Part shown: in pieces, positions 1 through 11,627 of the stretch
Position numbering within the stretch: the stretch's first letter is position 1
How the letters are laid out: every line of letters starts with the position of its first letter
Origin: Cristatella mucedo
Lineage: Eukaryota; Bryozoa; Phylactolaemata; Cristatellidae
Length of the DNA: 64,000 nt
Assembly (NCBI GenBank): GCA_009760855.2
Contig: WPIO01000035.1
Location: 605,001-669,000, forward strand
Direction: 5' to 3'
Translations under genes and position numbers: made by a program
Notes under the pieces: generated by a model
Told to the model about the DNA's origin: nothing
The model's database searches: none
Seen by the model: the letters and a program-made list of their open reading frames with translations, nothing else

Positions 1-384
1 CCAAACTCAGAGCCAACTACTCGGGCCTGCTCTCCTGTGTGCTCCTTTACTTAGGAATGCAGTTGTGGCGGTTTGATAGCCGAAAAGTCTCGGCTCGCCC
101 CCCAGCAAGCCATGAGTGAGCAATGACCATAGGATCGGCTCGACTTTGTGTCACTGCTGTTGCTCGTGACCTGGCCCGTTGGAATGGCTCCATAACGAGA
201 GGGCGATTGTGGTTCAGTTCGTTTTAAGTGGAGCCCTATCCAATAGGTTTGCGCTGCCAGCAGCATTTGTAAGTGTCGGTCACGAGCGCTCACACACTGC
301 ATTCACAGCTGCTCGCGCTCAGTCGCCTGCCTTTGAAGAAGTCCTTGCTTCTGCCCGAGTCGCGCAGCACATTTTTCTTGCTCA

Positions 385-605
385 CCACCCCCCCCCCATG
401 GTCTGTACTGGTGCAGCCGTAAGAAAGGCAGCACTGCGATGCATCTTACACCACACAGCACTGCTTCCCACCGACCTGCGCTGGCAGCCCATCAAGCACT
501 GCATCGAATTCAAGATTGTGTCGTTCACTTTTGAGGTTCGTTTCATTATCTGGTACCGGCCTACCAATCAGAAATGCAATGATGCCTTGACTTACGATTG
601 CCCTA
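385..605 (+). mobile_element. LINE fragment, left piece (interrupted by Tigger)
   Basis: Translation shows CTGAAVRKAALRCILHH and LLPTDLRWQPIKHCIEFK. This matches the 'QNSAARLV...PLL.DLHWLPVK.RI.FK' segment near the C-terminus of CR1/L2-like reverse transcriptase proteins, as seen intact at 41,390-41,520. The copy resumes at about 1,855 after a transposon insertion. Confidence 0.75.
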
Positions 606-1854
606 ACTAACGAGTTGTTTCAGATACAAGGCGTATCTCGGCCAATGTTTTGGTTTGAGTTGAGATAACAATTTCGGGTTACGAGCCAGCTTCAGATACC
701 TCAACCGATAGTTGGCGTAGCGAACACCACAGTGAACGCTGCAGCATCTGCCCAGCATCCACGTGTCCCACTCGTTCGCATTAAGCTGTTAGTTCGCAGT
801 GGAAACATCAATGTTGAGCTTGCAGTCATCTTGCAAAGCTTTGTATTTCCAGCCATGGATCTGGAGAAAGTGAGTGCTGAGAAGGACGGTGCTGAGAAGA
901 AAAAAAGGGATGATGCTCATTGAATTAAAGAAAAAAATAATCAAAAAACACGGCCAAGGTGTGCGTGTAGTCGACTTGGCGAAGCAATACAAGCGTAACA
1001 CATCTACGATCTACACTATACTGAAGCAGATCTAGTCGATAGAGGCTACAACGCCAGCCAAGGGCGGTCAGATAATTTCTGAACAGCAGACATTTATCTG
1101 TGAAAGTATTGAGAAGCTGTTGATGGTGTGGTTGACGGAAAAGAAGCTCTCGTGACATACCATGACGGAGGCTGTAATCTGCGACAAGGCACGAGCTATT
1201 CACGCTGATTTACTGCAGCAGACAATAGCACTTCAACGGACGAGGCATCGGGCCAGCCATTTCAAGCCAGTCGGGACTAGTTCGAGAATTTTAAAAACAG
1301 GACCACCATTCACTCAGTTGTCAGGCATGGTGAGGCAGCGAGTACAGATTTTAAGGCAGCTGAAGATGATGTCAAAACTATTGCTGGCATTGTAGCAGCA
1401 GAAGGTTAAACCTCCAGCAAGTCTTCAATAATGACAAGACAGGACTCTTCTGGAAGCAGATGCCAAGGAGGACTTACATAGCGGCAGAGGAGAAGTGGAT
1501 GCCAGGCCACAAATCCATGAAGGATAAGCTAACCTTCGCACTGTGTGCCAATGCGAGTTGCCTGCACAATAAAGCTGCTGCTCGTTTATCATTCGGAAAA
1601 CCTCACAGCCTTTAAGTCACACAAGATTCTGAAAGAAAAACTGCAGATTATGTGGAGGGCAAATGCCATACGATATTCGTTATTTATAAGAACAATTTTT
1701 TATTTAAAAATGTGACCAAAAATTGAATTGTTTTTGGGGTCCGGAACGAATTAGTGGCATTTCAATGGGGAAAATTGATTTGACATGCAAGTAATTTGAG
1801 TTGCGAGCTCTGTCACGGAACTAGTTAAACTGTGTCAAGGCACCACTGTATTTC
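606..1854 (+). mobile_element. Tigger-like (pogo superfamily) DNA transposon relic
   Basis: Between about 870 and 1,680 the + strand encodes broken transposase: KKKIIKKHGQGVRVVDLAKQ, KRNTSTIYTILKQ, KLLMVWLTEKK, MTEAVICDKARAIHADLLQQ, NNDKTGLFWKQMPRRTYIAA and EKWMPGHKSMKDKLTF. These match the helix-turn-helix and DDE regions of Tigger transposases, with several stops and frameshifts. The right end (about 1,738-1,854) carries a pogo-like inverted-repeat end, caaggcaccactg, followed by TA. The left end near 606-700 is degenerate. The element is dead. Confidence 0.85.
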
Positions 1855-2210
1855 CTAATCAAACTAGGCATTGTACTACCCACTACTAGGACTCAAGTCG
1901 TTTAGCTGTGCCTCTAAACAACCTCAAGTTCTCTAGAGACCGTTTGGTGCATATGCTCTCAAACCGGCAGCCTCTTCCGGCTGAAATCTTGACATTACCT
2001 GACGACATTTAAAAAGACGCTAAAAATATACTTTTTTCATTACAGCATTTGCTCGGTCCGCCTGAATTGTTCGTTGCATATCCTTATGTGTGCTGATGCA
2101 GGGCATGCTATCACTTAGTCATTGACACTGTTGCTTTAGAACATTTGCAAAGTTCATAGAAAGAAATTTAGGCTCTTGGGGCTATGCAAATATTATTATT
2201 ATTATACCTG
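1855..2210 (+). mobile_element. LINE 3' end, right piece (interrupted by Tigger)
   Basis: It continues the LINE protein after the Tigger: LNNLKFSRDRLVHMLSNRQP and PAEILTLPDDI, equivalent to 'TNLKSFGDRAYSSYAPKAWNSLP' in the copy at 41,620. It ends in a 3' region with an ATT-type tail (about 2,195-2,209). Confidence 0.75.
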
Positions 2211-2935
2211 AAGTGTGTATAGTGTACTCTTTGTGCCGTCCATCGTACAACACCAGCCCGACAAAGGGGGTACCAGCAGCACCAACTTCAAAGCTGCTGT
2301 AGCTACTACTCGCGAGGCTGCCGCCGGCGCTCGGTCGGCTGACAAGACGTTTTCTACTGCGTTAGAACATAGGCTTAGGTAAGAAGGGGCGCAAACATGC
2401 TCTTACATCCTCTGCACCGACCAGAGGTCTGATTCCGGCGACGGCCAAACCGCCCAACCCATCCTTTCAGTGTCTTATGATGGGCTGGCAAGGTCAAGGT
2501 CTAGCTCACTCCGCGGCTTATTCCTGGCTACGGCAAGCAATCCCTGTGGGAGGCTGCCTTGTGGGTCGATTTTGCCGTGACGATCGGGCGGAGTGGGAAG
2601 GAGGGGTACTTGAAGTAGAAAAAACCATTGAAATGGATGTCGCTAGCCGGTCCAGCAAGTCCGAATCCCATCGATCACACGCCGGAATGAAGCCAGCCGC
2701 CCTCCCGCCTAGACCGTAGTGGCTGCATGGAGTCATTGAGCCAGCGTGGGCTGAGTGAGCATCGTTGCATCTGTCCGAGCTGCCATCGATTTCCTTCCTG
2801 CACTCGTGTGTCTTCGGGTTAGCATGGAGCCTCACTGCAACCAGCCAGCGCTCGGTGCCCAAATATTTTGGCTTATCGAAGCTCGGCACGTGCAGCTTAC
2901 CGTCGTGCAACTGCGAGGTGTCACTTCCGTTGCAG

Positions 2936-3106
2936 ACTCTCATCGAGCTCGGCGCCTCGGTGGAGAGCAAAGATAAGAAAGGCCTGCCACCGCTGTACCA
3001 CGTGACTGCCATGCGTGAGGGCTCACCGCAGTGCGCTCAGCTTCTTCTCACGGAGCGTGCCATGATCGGCTACCGAGACGAGAACGGCTACACCGAGCTG
3101 CACCAG
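2936..3106 (+). CDS. Shank: SHANK exon: ankyrin repeats (first in window)
   Basis: This internal exon of 57 codons begins after a pyrimidine-rich acceptor (ttccgttgcag) and ends at CACCAG before a GT. The protein contains the ankyrin hallmarks LIELGASVESKD, GLPPLYHV, AQLLLTERA and DENGYTELHQ. It aligns closely with the SHANK-family segment in which a repeat ends in an 'LLELGAS.D.KD..GLTPLYH' type run. Both ends are phase 0. The donor (gtcgcc) is weak, but the next exon continues the same repeat exactly in frame, which supports the junction. Ankyrin repeats in SHANK bind partners such as sharpin and spectrin; this is family knowledge and is not shown here. Confidence 0.9.
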
Positions 3107-3540
3107 GTCGCCGCACCGGATGCGCTCGTCGGCATTGCCCGGCCGCCTTGACTCGAACGTCGTGGCATACTTCGTTGGCCAAGCATTGCGTTGCTCGGCA
3201 TAGTCTTGCAGTAGGGTGGCCGAGGTCTAGCGGTGAACTGCTAGCTCCACGTCGAGCAAAGCAGCTGTACACTGCAGCATTGAGTGGACCGCTCAACGCT
3301 GTGACTACCACATCAAGATTCTTTCCCCCACCCAATCGATGTACGGTGGGGGGGGGGTCAACTGCCAAAAACATTTAATGGTGCCAGGAGGTATCTGCTG
3401 GTCTGAGCTAATATTGCCATCTCTCACGTTCCTTTAGAATTGACTGTACCGTTTCATTGCATGATCATACGAGAGTATTTCCTGGGAGATCACTGGCTAT
3501 TCTGGTGTGTGTGTGGGTGTGTGTGGGTGTGTGTGTGTGT

Positions 3541-3571
<31 letters not shown>

Positions 3572-5445
3572 AGCGCGAGCGTGTGCATGCATACGTGTTT
3601 ACCCGGCAATAGCATGCCAGCTCCCTTGCGAGGACTGTGCGAGTGCTATAGGATATTATGTTGTACACCCCAAGGGCAAACCGAGGCAGGTGCCACCGGC
3701 CTACAACACCACTGATTTTTTATCATCCACAGTTAGATGCCTTTCGTTGTCCTTAGTTAAGGTGCTATCTTGCTTCTTTCGTTGTCATCGAGTATGCTTT
3801 TACATTCTAGTTGCTTTTTACATTTTGTGGCAACTCTCGTGAGCTAGGATATGTAAGAATCCTCATGGACCCCCCACCCCCCCTAGACGCATATATGCAT
3901 CTAAGCAAGCTGAAAGTGGCTGAGGTCTTGATCCCTTCTGCTTCTGGACAGATCCGAAGGTGCATGCCATACAGCTGCATGCTGTCACCTGATCCCCCCC
4001 TTTCATCCCCCTGTTCTCTGGGAGCGTCAAAGTTCATCTCTTACAAGTTTTGTGGTTCGATTAAGTGGATGTGTCACACGTATGTACAGCTTTCTGCTCC
4101 CAACTTTCCTACTTTGAGCTATTAAAACATCAATAGTTCAAGATTCAAATGCTGTGGTAGAGGCCACCGATAGATTTCTTTATCGTTTGAGACTTAAATA
4201 CTGCTCTAATGCTTGATATGCTGCCAATAAGATCAAAGTATTGGTCCTACAACATATGTAACCGCTGTGTTCGGCTCAAAGGCTTCTATATACGGGCACT
4301 CATATCTCGGCTACTATGTGAACTGTTTTACCACGAGAACTCGCATCAGTTGCATATGAGCAGGCTGCGCACGAGCTGTTGAAATGATCGGTCTTCTTAA
4401 ATGCTTGGAGGCATCTTAGCCGTCGATTGATGAACCACCTTGGGCGTAGATTGGTTCTTTAGATGGTACAAGTTTATATCAGTATACTTTCATTGGTCGT
4501 CGGCCATTGAATGGGAATTTCTGTGATGTTGGATGTACACCGAACTTTCAAAGCACTTCGTGGTCAGGTTTGCCCAATCGCTATGCATCGGTAAGGGATA
4601 GGGCAGTCAGGAAACCTGGCTATGCTTCCTGCTATGCCACGCTTGCATAACACGCCTAATTCATTCCTTCTAATCGAGCTGCCTAGCTTCCCAAACCCAG
4701 TAGGTGAGCCTTGAGTTTCCTACAGCAGAAATGAAGAAGATACAGTTCTACGGGACGTTTCACGAACTGAGCCTGCAGAGCTTCTATAGACAGTCCCTTT
4801 TAGGAGCTGGACGTACGATGAGCAAGAAAGTATTGCATAGCTAGAGCTATGTCCTGGGTTTATAACGACCATCGTACATGCAGGTCAGGGTGTTTCTGTA
4901 AGTAGGGTGGCCGTGGTTTGTCTTTGTTAATCTTTTTCCACATTTTCTTTGCAACAAGTTCAAAATGATAAATAGGGATGAGCTGGGAGCCGGGCTTGTA
5001 TACTGTAAATGGAACACTCGTGTCATTTGCTGCATTTTGCTTTGGTAGTTGAAAAAAGGTTTTTGTGTCCTGGTAGTCCTAAAAGTTGACCTTCCTAGCC
5101 TTTGACACCGAATGCAAGCGTAGTAGTACCAGGTTGTCGGCAATCCTGGCACGTGTGAGTATGTGACTGGCTGCTTGATATTGGCATAGTAGAAGAGGCA
5201 GTTCTATGCGCTGCTTATCAGGGATGATGGAGAAGTACATCAAAAAGAGTTTTTGGCAAGCATTCAAAATTAAATTCACTTGTCTACTCAGTGCCGGGGT
5301 TGCAGGCTAGTTTTAAGGTCGGCGTACTGGTGTCTCGATAGAATTTTCAACTTTGTACGTGATTAATCGCAAGTAGTTGTGCAGACCTCAAGTCTGCCGA
5401 AAGGGAATCGATTAGTCGCGCTCCAGCAACCCTGTTCATTTTTAG
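3107..5445 (+). other. Intron between ankyrin exons
   Basis: It contains the GT microsatellite at 3,504-3,572 and C-rich and G-rich runs near 3,345 and 3,875. No gene, RNA or clear transposon was seen. Confidence 0.7.
3504..3572. repeat. (TG)n microsatellite
   Basis: Imperfect TG dinucleotide run with a few interruptions. Confidence 0.95.
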
Positions 5446-5562
5446 GCATGCAAGACTGGTAACTCGAATATTGTCGATCTCCTGGCATTCTATGGAGCCG
5501 ATCTCAATGCCCAGAGCTGCGGAGGTGGCACGGCTTTGCACCTCTGCATTGCCAACAATGAG
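5446..5562 (+). CDS. Shank: SHANK exon: ankyrin repeats (second in window)
   Basis: This exon of 39 codons has acceptor ttcatttttag and donor gtgggt, both phase 0. It encodes ACKTGNSNIVDLLAFYGADL and then GGGTALHLCIANNE, a textbook helix-turn-helix ankyrin repeat (G.TALH.C). It follows directly from the preceding exon and matches the SHANK segment in which 'HQAC..G....L..LLFYGA' precedes 'GNTALHICA'. A complex CT/TCAC microsatellite starts about 190 bp downstream in the next intron. Confidence 0.9.
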
Positions 5563-5750
5563 GTGGGTGCGGGCAAGAATTCACCACCATTGGGTAGCTG
5601 TGCAGCCACACCTCACGCTTGCCCTTGTCTCCTGCGTTTACCCTTTGCCTTTGTTTCCTCCCATGCATCCGTGGCAGTTGCTGGGACTGCTGCTTTGCAG
5701 CCTCACGAGTTCAGCACCACTGGCGGTGTGAGCGCTATGTCATGACCCCA

Positions 5751-5768
5751 GGGCCTCCCTCCCTCCCT

Positions 5769-5805
<37 letters not shown>

Positions 5806-5919
5806 ACTCACTCACTCACTCACTCACTCTCTCACTCTCTCACTCACTCACTCACTCACTCACTCACTCACTCACTCACTCACTCACTCACACTCACTCA
5901 CTCACACTCACTCACTCAC

Positions 5920-5980
<61 letters not shown>

Positions 5981-6033
5981 TGCTCTACCTGTCTCTCTCT
6001 GTCTCTGTGCCTCTCTCTGTCTCTCTGTCTCTG

Positions 6034-6118
<85 letters not shown>

Positions 6119-6213
6119 GTGTCTCTGTCTATCTGTCTGTCTGTCTGTTTGTCTGTCTCTCTCATATCTATCTCTCCCCCTCCCTCCCCCTCTCTCTCTC
6201 TCTCTCCAGAAAT
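5751..6213. repeat. Complex CT / TCAC / TCTG microsatellite
   Basis: About 460 bp of CCCT, CT, CTCA and TCTG tandem repeats lie in the intron after the second ankyrin exon. The + strand is fully pyrimidine-rich apart from the A of the CTCA units. Confidence 0.97.
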
Positions 6214-7459
6214 GTGTAGCCGAAGTAGCCTGTAAATGCTGATGCCCCCCCCCCCCCTAGGCCGGGCGGGTAACAGAGCTTCTGTCACGTGCTTGTTCGC
6301 GTGCATCGCGTTCTCTGCCTGCACTTCAGGGTATCTGTTCGCTGGCGCTGTTGAGGGCTGCCGCTCCAGCGAGGGCGCTGAGTTGTGACCGGCAGCAATG
6401 AGCAGATGCACGGGCCTGCTAGTCTGCATGTTAGCCTGTGCTCTTAGTCGTGGCTGTTCGAGCATGCTTCACAGTGTGGCTTTGACAGTGCCTGCAGTGG
6501 CTTTGATGGCTTGCCTCTTGTAGACCGTGATTTGTTATAGTGGTTAGTTGCTTCAATACAGGCTACACACTATGAAGGAGTCGTTCGTGGTAGGGGTTAG
6601 CAGTCGTTCCAGTGTCTCGTGCATGCCGTAGCTCTCGTTTGCGTTGCGTTTCGCCTAGACGTGCCGATGCATTGCAGAGCATCGAATCCAGGCAGCACAT
6701 CGGAAAATCGTTGCCATCATGCCAGGAGCTCTTCCGATCTTCAGAGGCACGAGGCCCCATATTTGCCCTCGGGCTTCATTGCTGATTCAAAAATGAATCG
6801 CCTCCCGGCTAGCTGTCGAGTACGGAAATTTAGCATCCCACGCCGACGTCACGGGCAAGCTCCATGGTGAGGAAGTGGTAAGGAAAGATGGGGTACTGGC
6901 TGTGATCTAAAAGGCAAACTCGCTGACCGTTTTCAGGGGCAAACTTCCTCGGAGGCGTCACCAATCGAGTTACTTTGGCCGTCAGCCGTTTCTTTGCTTC
7001 CTAGCGACTAGGCTGACTGGAATCAGGCCGGATGTTCCTGGTGGCTAGCTGCCCCCTGGAAGTTCGAGCGGTAGCTAGCCCTGAGTAGTGTGCAAAGTAG
7101 GCATGCAGTGCAGTCGAAGTGCAAATTTCCGGTTCTGATTCATCGTCTGCTTTTACCCTCACCTCTTTAGTTTGTTACCCATGCACGGCCAATGTTAGCT
7201 GCCCGAATGATTGGCGAATGATTGGTCATTCGATATACCCAGCCCAAGGTGCCCTTTTAAAAAGCTCTTAACAAGCAACAAAAAGAATGGGATGCAGACA
7301 AACCTCATTTTTGAGGAGCTTTCAATCGGCTAGCCTATTTGGAAGATATTGCCTGCTGTTTGTACCTAAAACCACAGCAATTTCTTTGTACCTCGGTGTG
7401 GCATGCAATGATGGTGCCAATGATGATGCATTCGTTGCCAAACTGTCATTCTCTTGTAG
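6214..7459 (+). other. Intron before the last ankyrin exon
   Basis: Apart from a C run near 6,245, no gene or recognisable element was seen. Confidence 0.6.
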
Positions 7460-7604
7460 ATCCCGTGTCTCAAGACTCTGCTAATGAGAGGAGCCGATCC
7501 CACTCTAGAGAATCTGCTACATCAAGTTCCCCTACACGTAGCGATTGTGATGGGACATAAGGAAGCAGCCGACGTCCTCAACCAGTACAGCGAGTCGTCC
7601 CTAC
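7460..7604 (+). CDS. Shank: SHANK exon: last ankyrin repeat
   Basis: The acceptor is ttctcttgtag and the strong donor is gtatgt; the exon is 145 nt, entering at phase 0 and leaving at phase 1. It encodes LKTLLMRGADPTLEN and VPLHVAIVMGHKEAADVL, the final ankyrin repeat. This corresponds to the SHANK segment that reads LLFRGA followed by 'Q.AF.VAI..GN.E.A..I'. No stop codons occur in the used frame. Confidence 0.88.
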
Positions 7605-8403
7605 GTATGTCAATGCAGCAGGTTTTAATTGAATAACACTGACAGGCCGGTGTTTTCGTGCAGGTGCTGCCCGGGCTACCGTGTTCGGAGAGGCTCGTCT
7701 TTTGAAGCCTTCTCAGTATTGTGACCTGTAGGTTGCCGATTAACCTGTGGCCTTGCAGCCACTCGAATCATGAGCCATCTCGGTGATAGTCCAAAAGTCC
7801 GGGTATGGGATATGGGGTATTAAAAAGTTTTCTAAGGTATTTCACATTCGAGAATTTTGATTATCTTTTTGACATGTTGCTGCAATTAATCGTGGCATTA
7901 TGCTGAAGTAATTGTCCTTTCTTGTTGTGGTCGTGGAATCTTGGTATTAGCGTGCTATGCTTTTTATGCCTGAGCTGCAAATCGTAATAGCACTTAATCA
8001 GGCATTCAAGTACAGCAGTTCAGTGTTTGCAAACTTTGTGGACGGGTGGAATTTGTCTGGATTTTTTATAGCCTTCCTTGCATAGCTCTGTAGAGTGAGT
8101 TGTTAGTGTTATTTGATTTTGTGCTTCCGGAGTACACGGATACTCAACAGAGTCACAGATGTCGTTACAAGTGCTTCTTTTCTTCTGATTTTTGTTGTGT
8201 ACCGCTCTTGTAGATAGTAGCACTCGGTAGCATCTGGCCCTAGTTCAACGTACAAACCTAGTGTGGCCGTAGCACCAATTTATCTGGAGATTACAGTGTG
8301 TGTGCCTTGCAACTGCATGGAAACTGACTTTGATACTACAGGGGTCCTGTACATTCTCCGTCATGGCTGCCATTTTCAAGCCTAATTTCTTAAATAAATA
8401 TTA
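7605..8403 (+). other. Intron after the last ankyrin exon
   Basis: AT-rich intron sequence with nothing recognised; a SINE follows at 8,404. Confidence 0.6.
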
Positions 8404-8566
8404 ACTAATTTCACAGCCTCATTAGTAAAGCGGCAGAAGAGCCTTAATGGCATTCACTACCGCTTGCAGTTGGAAATTAAGAATCGCCCGCTGTAGGATT
8501 CGAATCCACGACTTCGGTCATGGACAGTGAGCACCTTACTTCCTGGGCTATCACGGTCCATAATAT
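8404..8566 (-). mobile_element. tRNA-derived SINE, family A
   Basis: On the minus strand a Pol III B box (ggattcgaatcc type) near 8,500 is preceded by a degenerate tRNA-like head and followed by the body shared with copies at 14,631, 29,185 and 46,326: GGCGATyCTTwAT, CAAGCGGTrGTGA, TTAAGGCTCTTCTGC, GAGGCTGT. Confidence 0.75.
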
Positions 8567-8946
8567 ATAGTGGCATGATCAACCGATGTGGGTCAGCAGC
8601 TGGCTTCGAGGATCATCTGCCAAGTCACACGGCTGGTTTGCCACGCGAGGCAGCGCTTCGCGACTGATTGTGAACACAGTAGGGGGCTCTTGTTCAGTGC
8701 TCGCTCTGGCATGTGCTGCTTCGGGAGGCGGGGTGCTCGCCTTTTGCCCACTGCGAAGAGTAAGCAGATCACGTGCTGCCGAGGCCGGATTTAGTTGGTC
8801 CGGCTGAGTCTATCGCCGAACACACAGAAACAGCAGCTTTTCTCATCTCGACGTGTCACCACCGTCTCAGTAGCGATCGTGTGCGCTAAAAAAAATAAAA
8901 ATAAAATGAGTGAACTTGCCACGTTTCTTTCCCTCCTTCACTGCAG

Positions 8947-9520
8947 GACCTTTCGAGGAGCTGCCGACGTACAATCTGCAGCGGCCACGTGATGAAGCGT
9001 TCCAGGCCAGTGTGATGGCTCGGCAGCTGGGCCCCGGCAGCCGGCGTCTGAGCGTGTCTGCTCTGCAGCTTCATACCGGCGGCGGCGGCAGCGCGGACGG
9101 CCGCTTGATGGCTGCGGCGGCAGCAAGCCAGCGTGACACGCTCAGCCGCTCCTGCTACATTCCGTCGTGCGCCGACGAGAGTGGCGCCGGAGGTGGCCTG
9201 GGCGACGAGGACAACAGCTCGTCGTCTGACCGCTGGTCACTGGGCACTCGGTCAGACCTCGGCCACCTCAGTACGCAGATCCTGCGGGTGGCGCGGCCCC
9301 TGGGAGCGTGCGTGCCCACGAGAGGGGCGGCTGTCCGAGCAGCCGGGTTGGGGGCTGCCACTGCACTCCACTGGTCGTTTGCTGGCTATGATCGTGCAGC
9401 TCGGCCATCTCAGTTCCTTCTGGTCCGGAAGCAACTCTTTCGCCGGCATAAGCTGCACTTTCGTTGTAGGCTTGTACCTGCCCGGCCACAGGCGGACTGC
9501 TGTATCCGAGGCGGACGACG
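8947..9520 (+). CDS. Shank: SHANK exon: post-ankyrin linker
   Basis: The acceptor ccttcactgcag joins the phase 1 end of the ankyrin exon to give RPFEELPTYN, which resembles the 'PFRETPSY' that directly follows the ankyrin domain in SHANKs. The rest is rich in Ser, Ala and Gly (for example RRLSVSALQLHTGGGGSADG and DEDNSSSSDRWSLGTRSDLG). Three donors are possible. The one at 9,521 (gtaagg, strong) leaves phase 2, the phase demanded by the PDZ exon at 40,614 and by the giant exon at 33,135. Donors at 9,271 (gtacgc, phase 1) and 9,288 (phase 0) would need another exon downstream. The last 80 codons look less typical than the first 110, so the exon could end at 9,270. Confidence 0.72.
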
Positions 9521-10559
9521 GTAAGGCTTCCTCCGTGGGCATCAGCTGTAGATACAATGGGCATGCCCTCCGGTGTGCGTGGCGTCAGCTGTGCAAGCCG
9601 CTCGGCAACTTGCTCGTGCAGCGAGAGCCACTCACTGAGTGCCCATGCTGCCCAACAGTCACAGGCTACAGCTATGTTTTGCTTTTTTGTGTGCATCGTT
9701 CTAGCATTTACAGGCTTGTGAAGAATTTTGCGTGTGACTGCAGCATGTGAAAGCCACATCGGCAGCGTGTGGCACTAGCGGTCATGTCCTGACATGCCCA
9801 CTGGCTCTCCTCTAATGCAATGAAAAACCAGGGCCACGAATGGCTGGAGGAGGCTCGGCCTCTGTTGCCGGCAATACTGACACAGACAGCCGCAGTGCGC
9901 CTCATTACCTGTGGCCTCGAGTTGGGCTTGGCATTTTCAGACCCCTATTATTGGCATCACTGGGAAGGACCCGAGCATTGCCAGTTTCTTTCGTGACCGC
10001 GTGCATTTTGGGGTGCAGTGAGTCATCATTGTGCTCCCGGCGAAAATCACAACTGGCCAAATTCAGCAACGACTCGTGGAATTGCATGTTCTAGCAACAT
10101 CGTATATTCTCGCACATTGTTTAGCATGGACAGAGGGCTTCTGATAATGATAGTAATTGACACAACGCTTATAACCTGAGGATCTGAGAGTAGGAGACAG
10201 AGGGAGGGCAGGAGATGATAGTGCCGTTGCCTTCCTTTGCCACGTGCACCCTTTTGGAGTATGAAGCAAGAGCTCCGGTTATGCTGGCTGGAGCTTTGCT
10301 TTCCACTTGGTTGGTTGGGATTTCAGTTGCATTCTCGATTTGTGTTGCAAAATAGATGCTATTTATGAAATTATATGTATCTGGTGCATTCGTCCAGATC
10401 GGCATTTCGGAGAGCAGCGCTGAATCAGCTTAGAAACCAAAACTCTCTCCAAGCACTTCACGCATGCCGAAAAGAAAACATGTCAATTGGTTATATTATG
10501 CACAATTTCTATTGTGTACCAGAGCACAAACGACAATTCATGCATTCGGATCAAAGGTA
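9521..10559 (+). other. Intron sequence, no feature recognised
   Basis: No gene or clear repeat was seen. The last 100 bp resemble the region 3' of a minus-strand LINE near 45,960. Confidence 0.5.
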
Positions 10560-11095
10560 GTGAGTTGGTAGGTTTATAGCTTCTTTTTTGAATGCCTTCA
10601 ATGCAACCTGTTGTATTATGTCAGTCGGTAGTTCCAGGCCAAGGAAGCTGAAATACTGAAGGCACGGTCTCCAAAGGATTTGAAGTTCGTTAGAGGCCTA
10701 CCAAAGTGACCAGAGTCAGAAGAGTGGATTGCTTGATTAGGAAGTATTCAGGAAAGTTGACCGGAGCAAGAGAATGAGCTGTACCTCAAAAAAATGTTTG
10801 TGCAGCAGCCGTTACCATAGTATAAAGTGATCCCTATCCAGGCGCATCACGCATGCCCTGGGGCTTGAGCCCACGATCTCGGTCGTCAAAGGGGAGGAGC
10901 ACCGTGACCCCTGTGCCACCTAAAGGCAAATGACAGAATCTTGAGGTCACTGCTTGATCGGAAGTCAGTGCAGAGACCTGGTGGCGAAATGAGGCATTTG
11001 TCACCTTCTCGACAAGACGGTCGTAGCAGCAGAGCTGCCACGATCGATCGCAGAGCTGCTGCTGGGCAGGGAACATTTGGGAGGCTGTAGCCTTA
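10560..11095 (-). mobile_element. Minus-strand LINE fragment with nested SINE
   Basis: On the minus strand, 10,620-10,810 matches the C-terminal LINE stretch (equivalent to 'NLKSFGDRAFS..AP') and 10,933-11,095 matches the upstream 'ADLHWLPV' stretch. The two are separated by a SINE-like sequence at 10,818-10,932. Coding is decayed. Confidence 0.55.
10818..10932 (-). mobile_element. tRNA-like SINE, family C, inside a LINE
   Basis: The minus strand reads GGTGGCACAGGGGTCACGG (A-box-like) and GGGCTCAAGCCC (B-box-like), then GGATAGGGATCA. A related copy lies at 37,735-37,872. Confidence 0.5.
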
Positions 11096-11492
11096 TGCAA
11101 ATGTATTGCAGCCTGCTGCCTAGCCTGCGTCTGTGTGCTGTTAGTGTGGTAGCCAAATTAGGCCGCGTTTCCTTGGGTAGCCCACAAATTCAAGGAGGCA
11201 CCCTGGAGTTGGCCAGCTGATAGGCATCTGACATGTATCTAGCTGTCCACCCCTTTAAGGTGGCTAGGAGGCTGGGTAATGCATTAGCATCTCAGCCTCC
11301 TAGCCTCATCTCAGCGGTAGGGGACGAAGAATACCTTGCTGTCGGCTAAATGATGCTCCCAAAGCAACAATAGCTGCTGCAGGCCCGGTCAAAGGGCAGT
11401 CAGGACGAGGCCACTGTGTGCAGAACCAGTCTGCAGCTCCAGTCCTGGTTTCTTGAGTTTCGCTCCTTTTTGACGTTTGGCAATGCAGGGCT

Positions 11493-11494
<2 letters not shown>

Positions 11495-11583
<89 letters not shown>

Positions 11584-11590
11584 GAGGGGG

Positions 11591-11623
<33 letters not shown>

Positions 11624-11627
11624 GGGA
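11495..11627. repeat. (AG)n microsatellite
   Basis: About 130 bp of AG dinucleotides with a few G interruptions. Confidence 0.97.

Noticed and set aside
2477-2719. Possible earlier ankyrin exon
   Set aside because: Translation shows no ankyrin pattern. Earlier repeats most likely lie outside the window.
5619-6242. A 207-codon Ser/Leu-rich frame
   Set aside because: It is microsatellite translation inside an intron.
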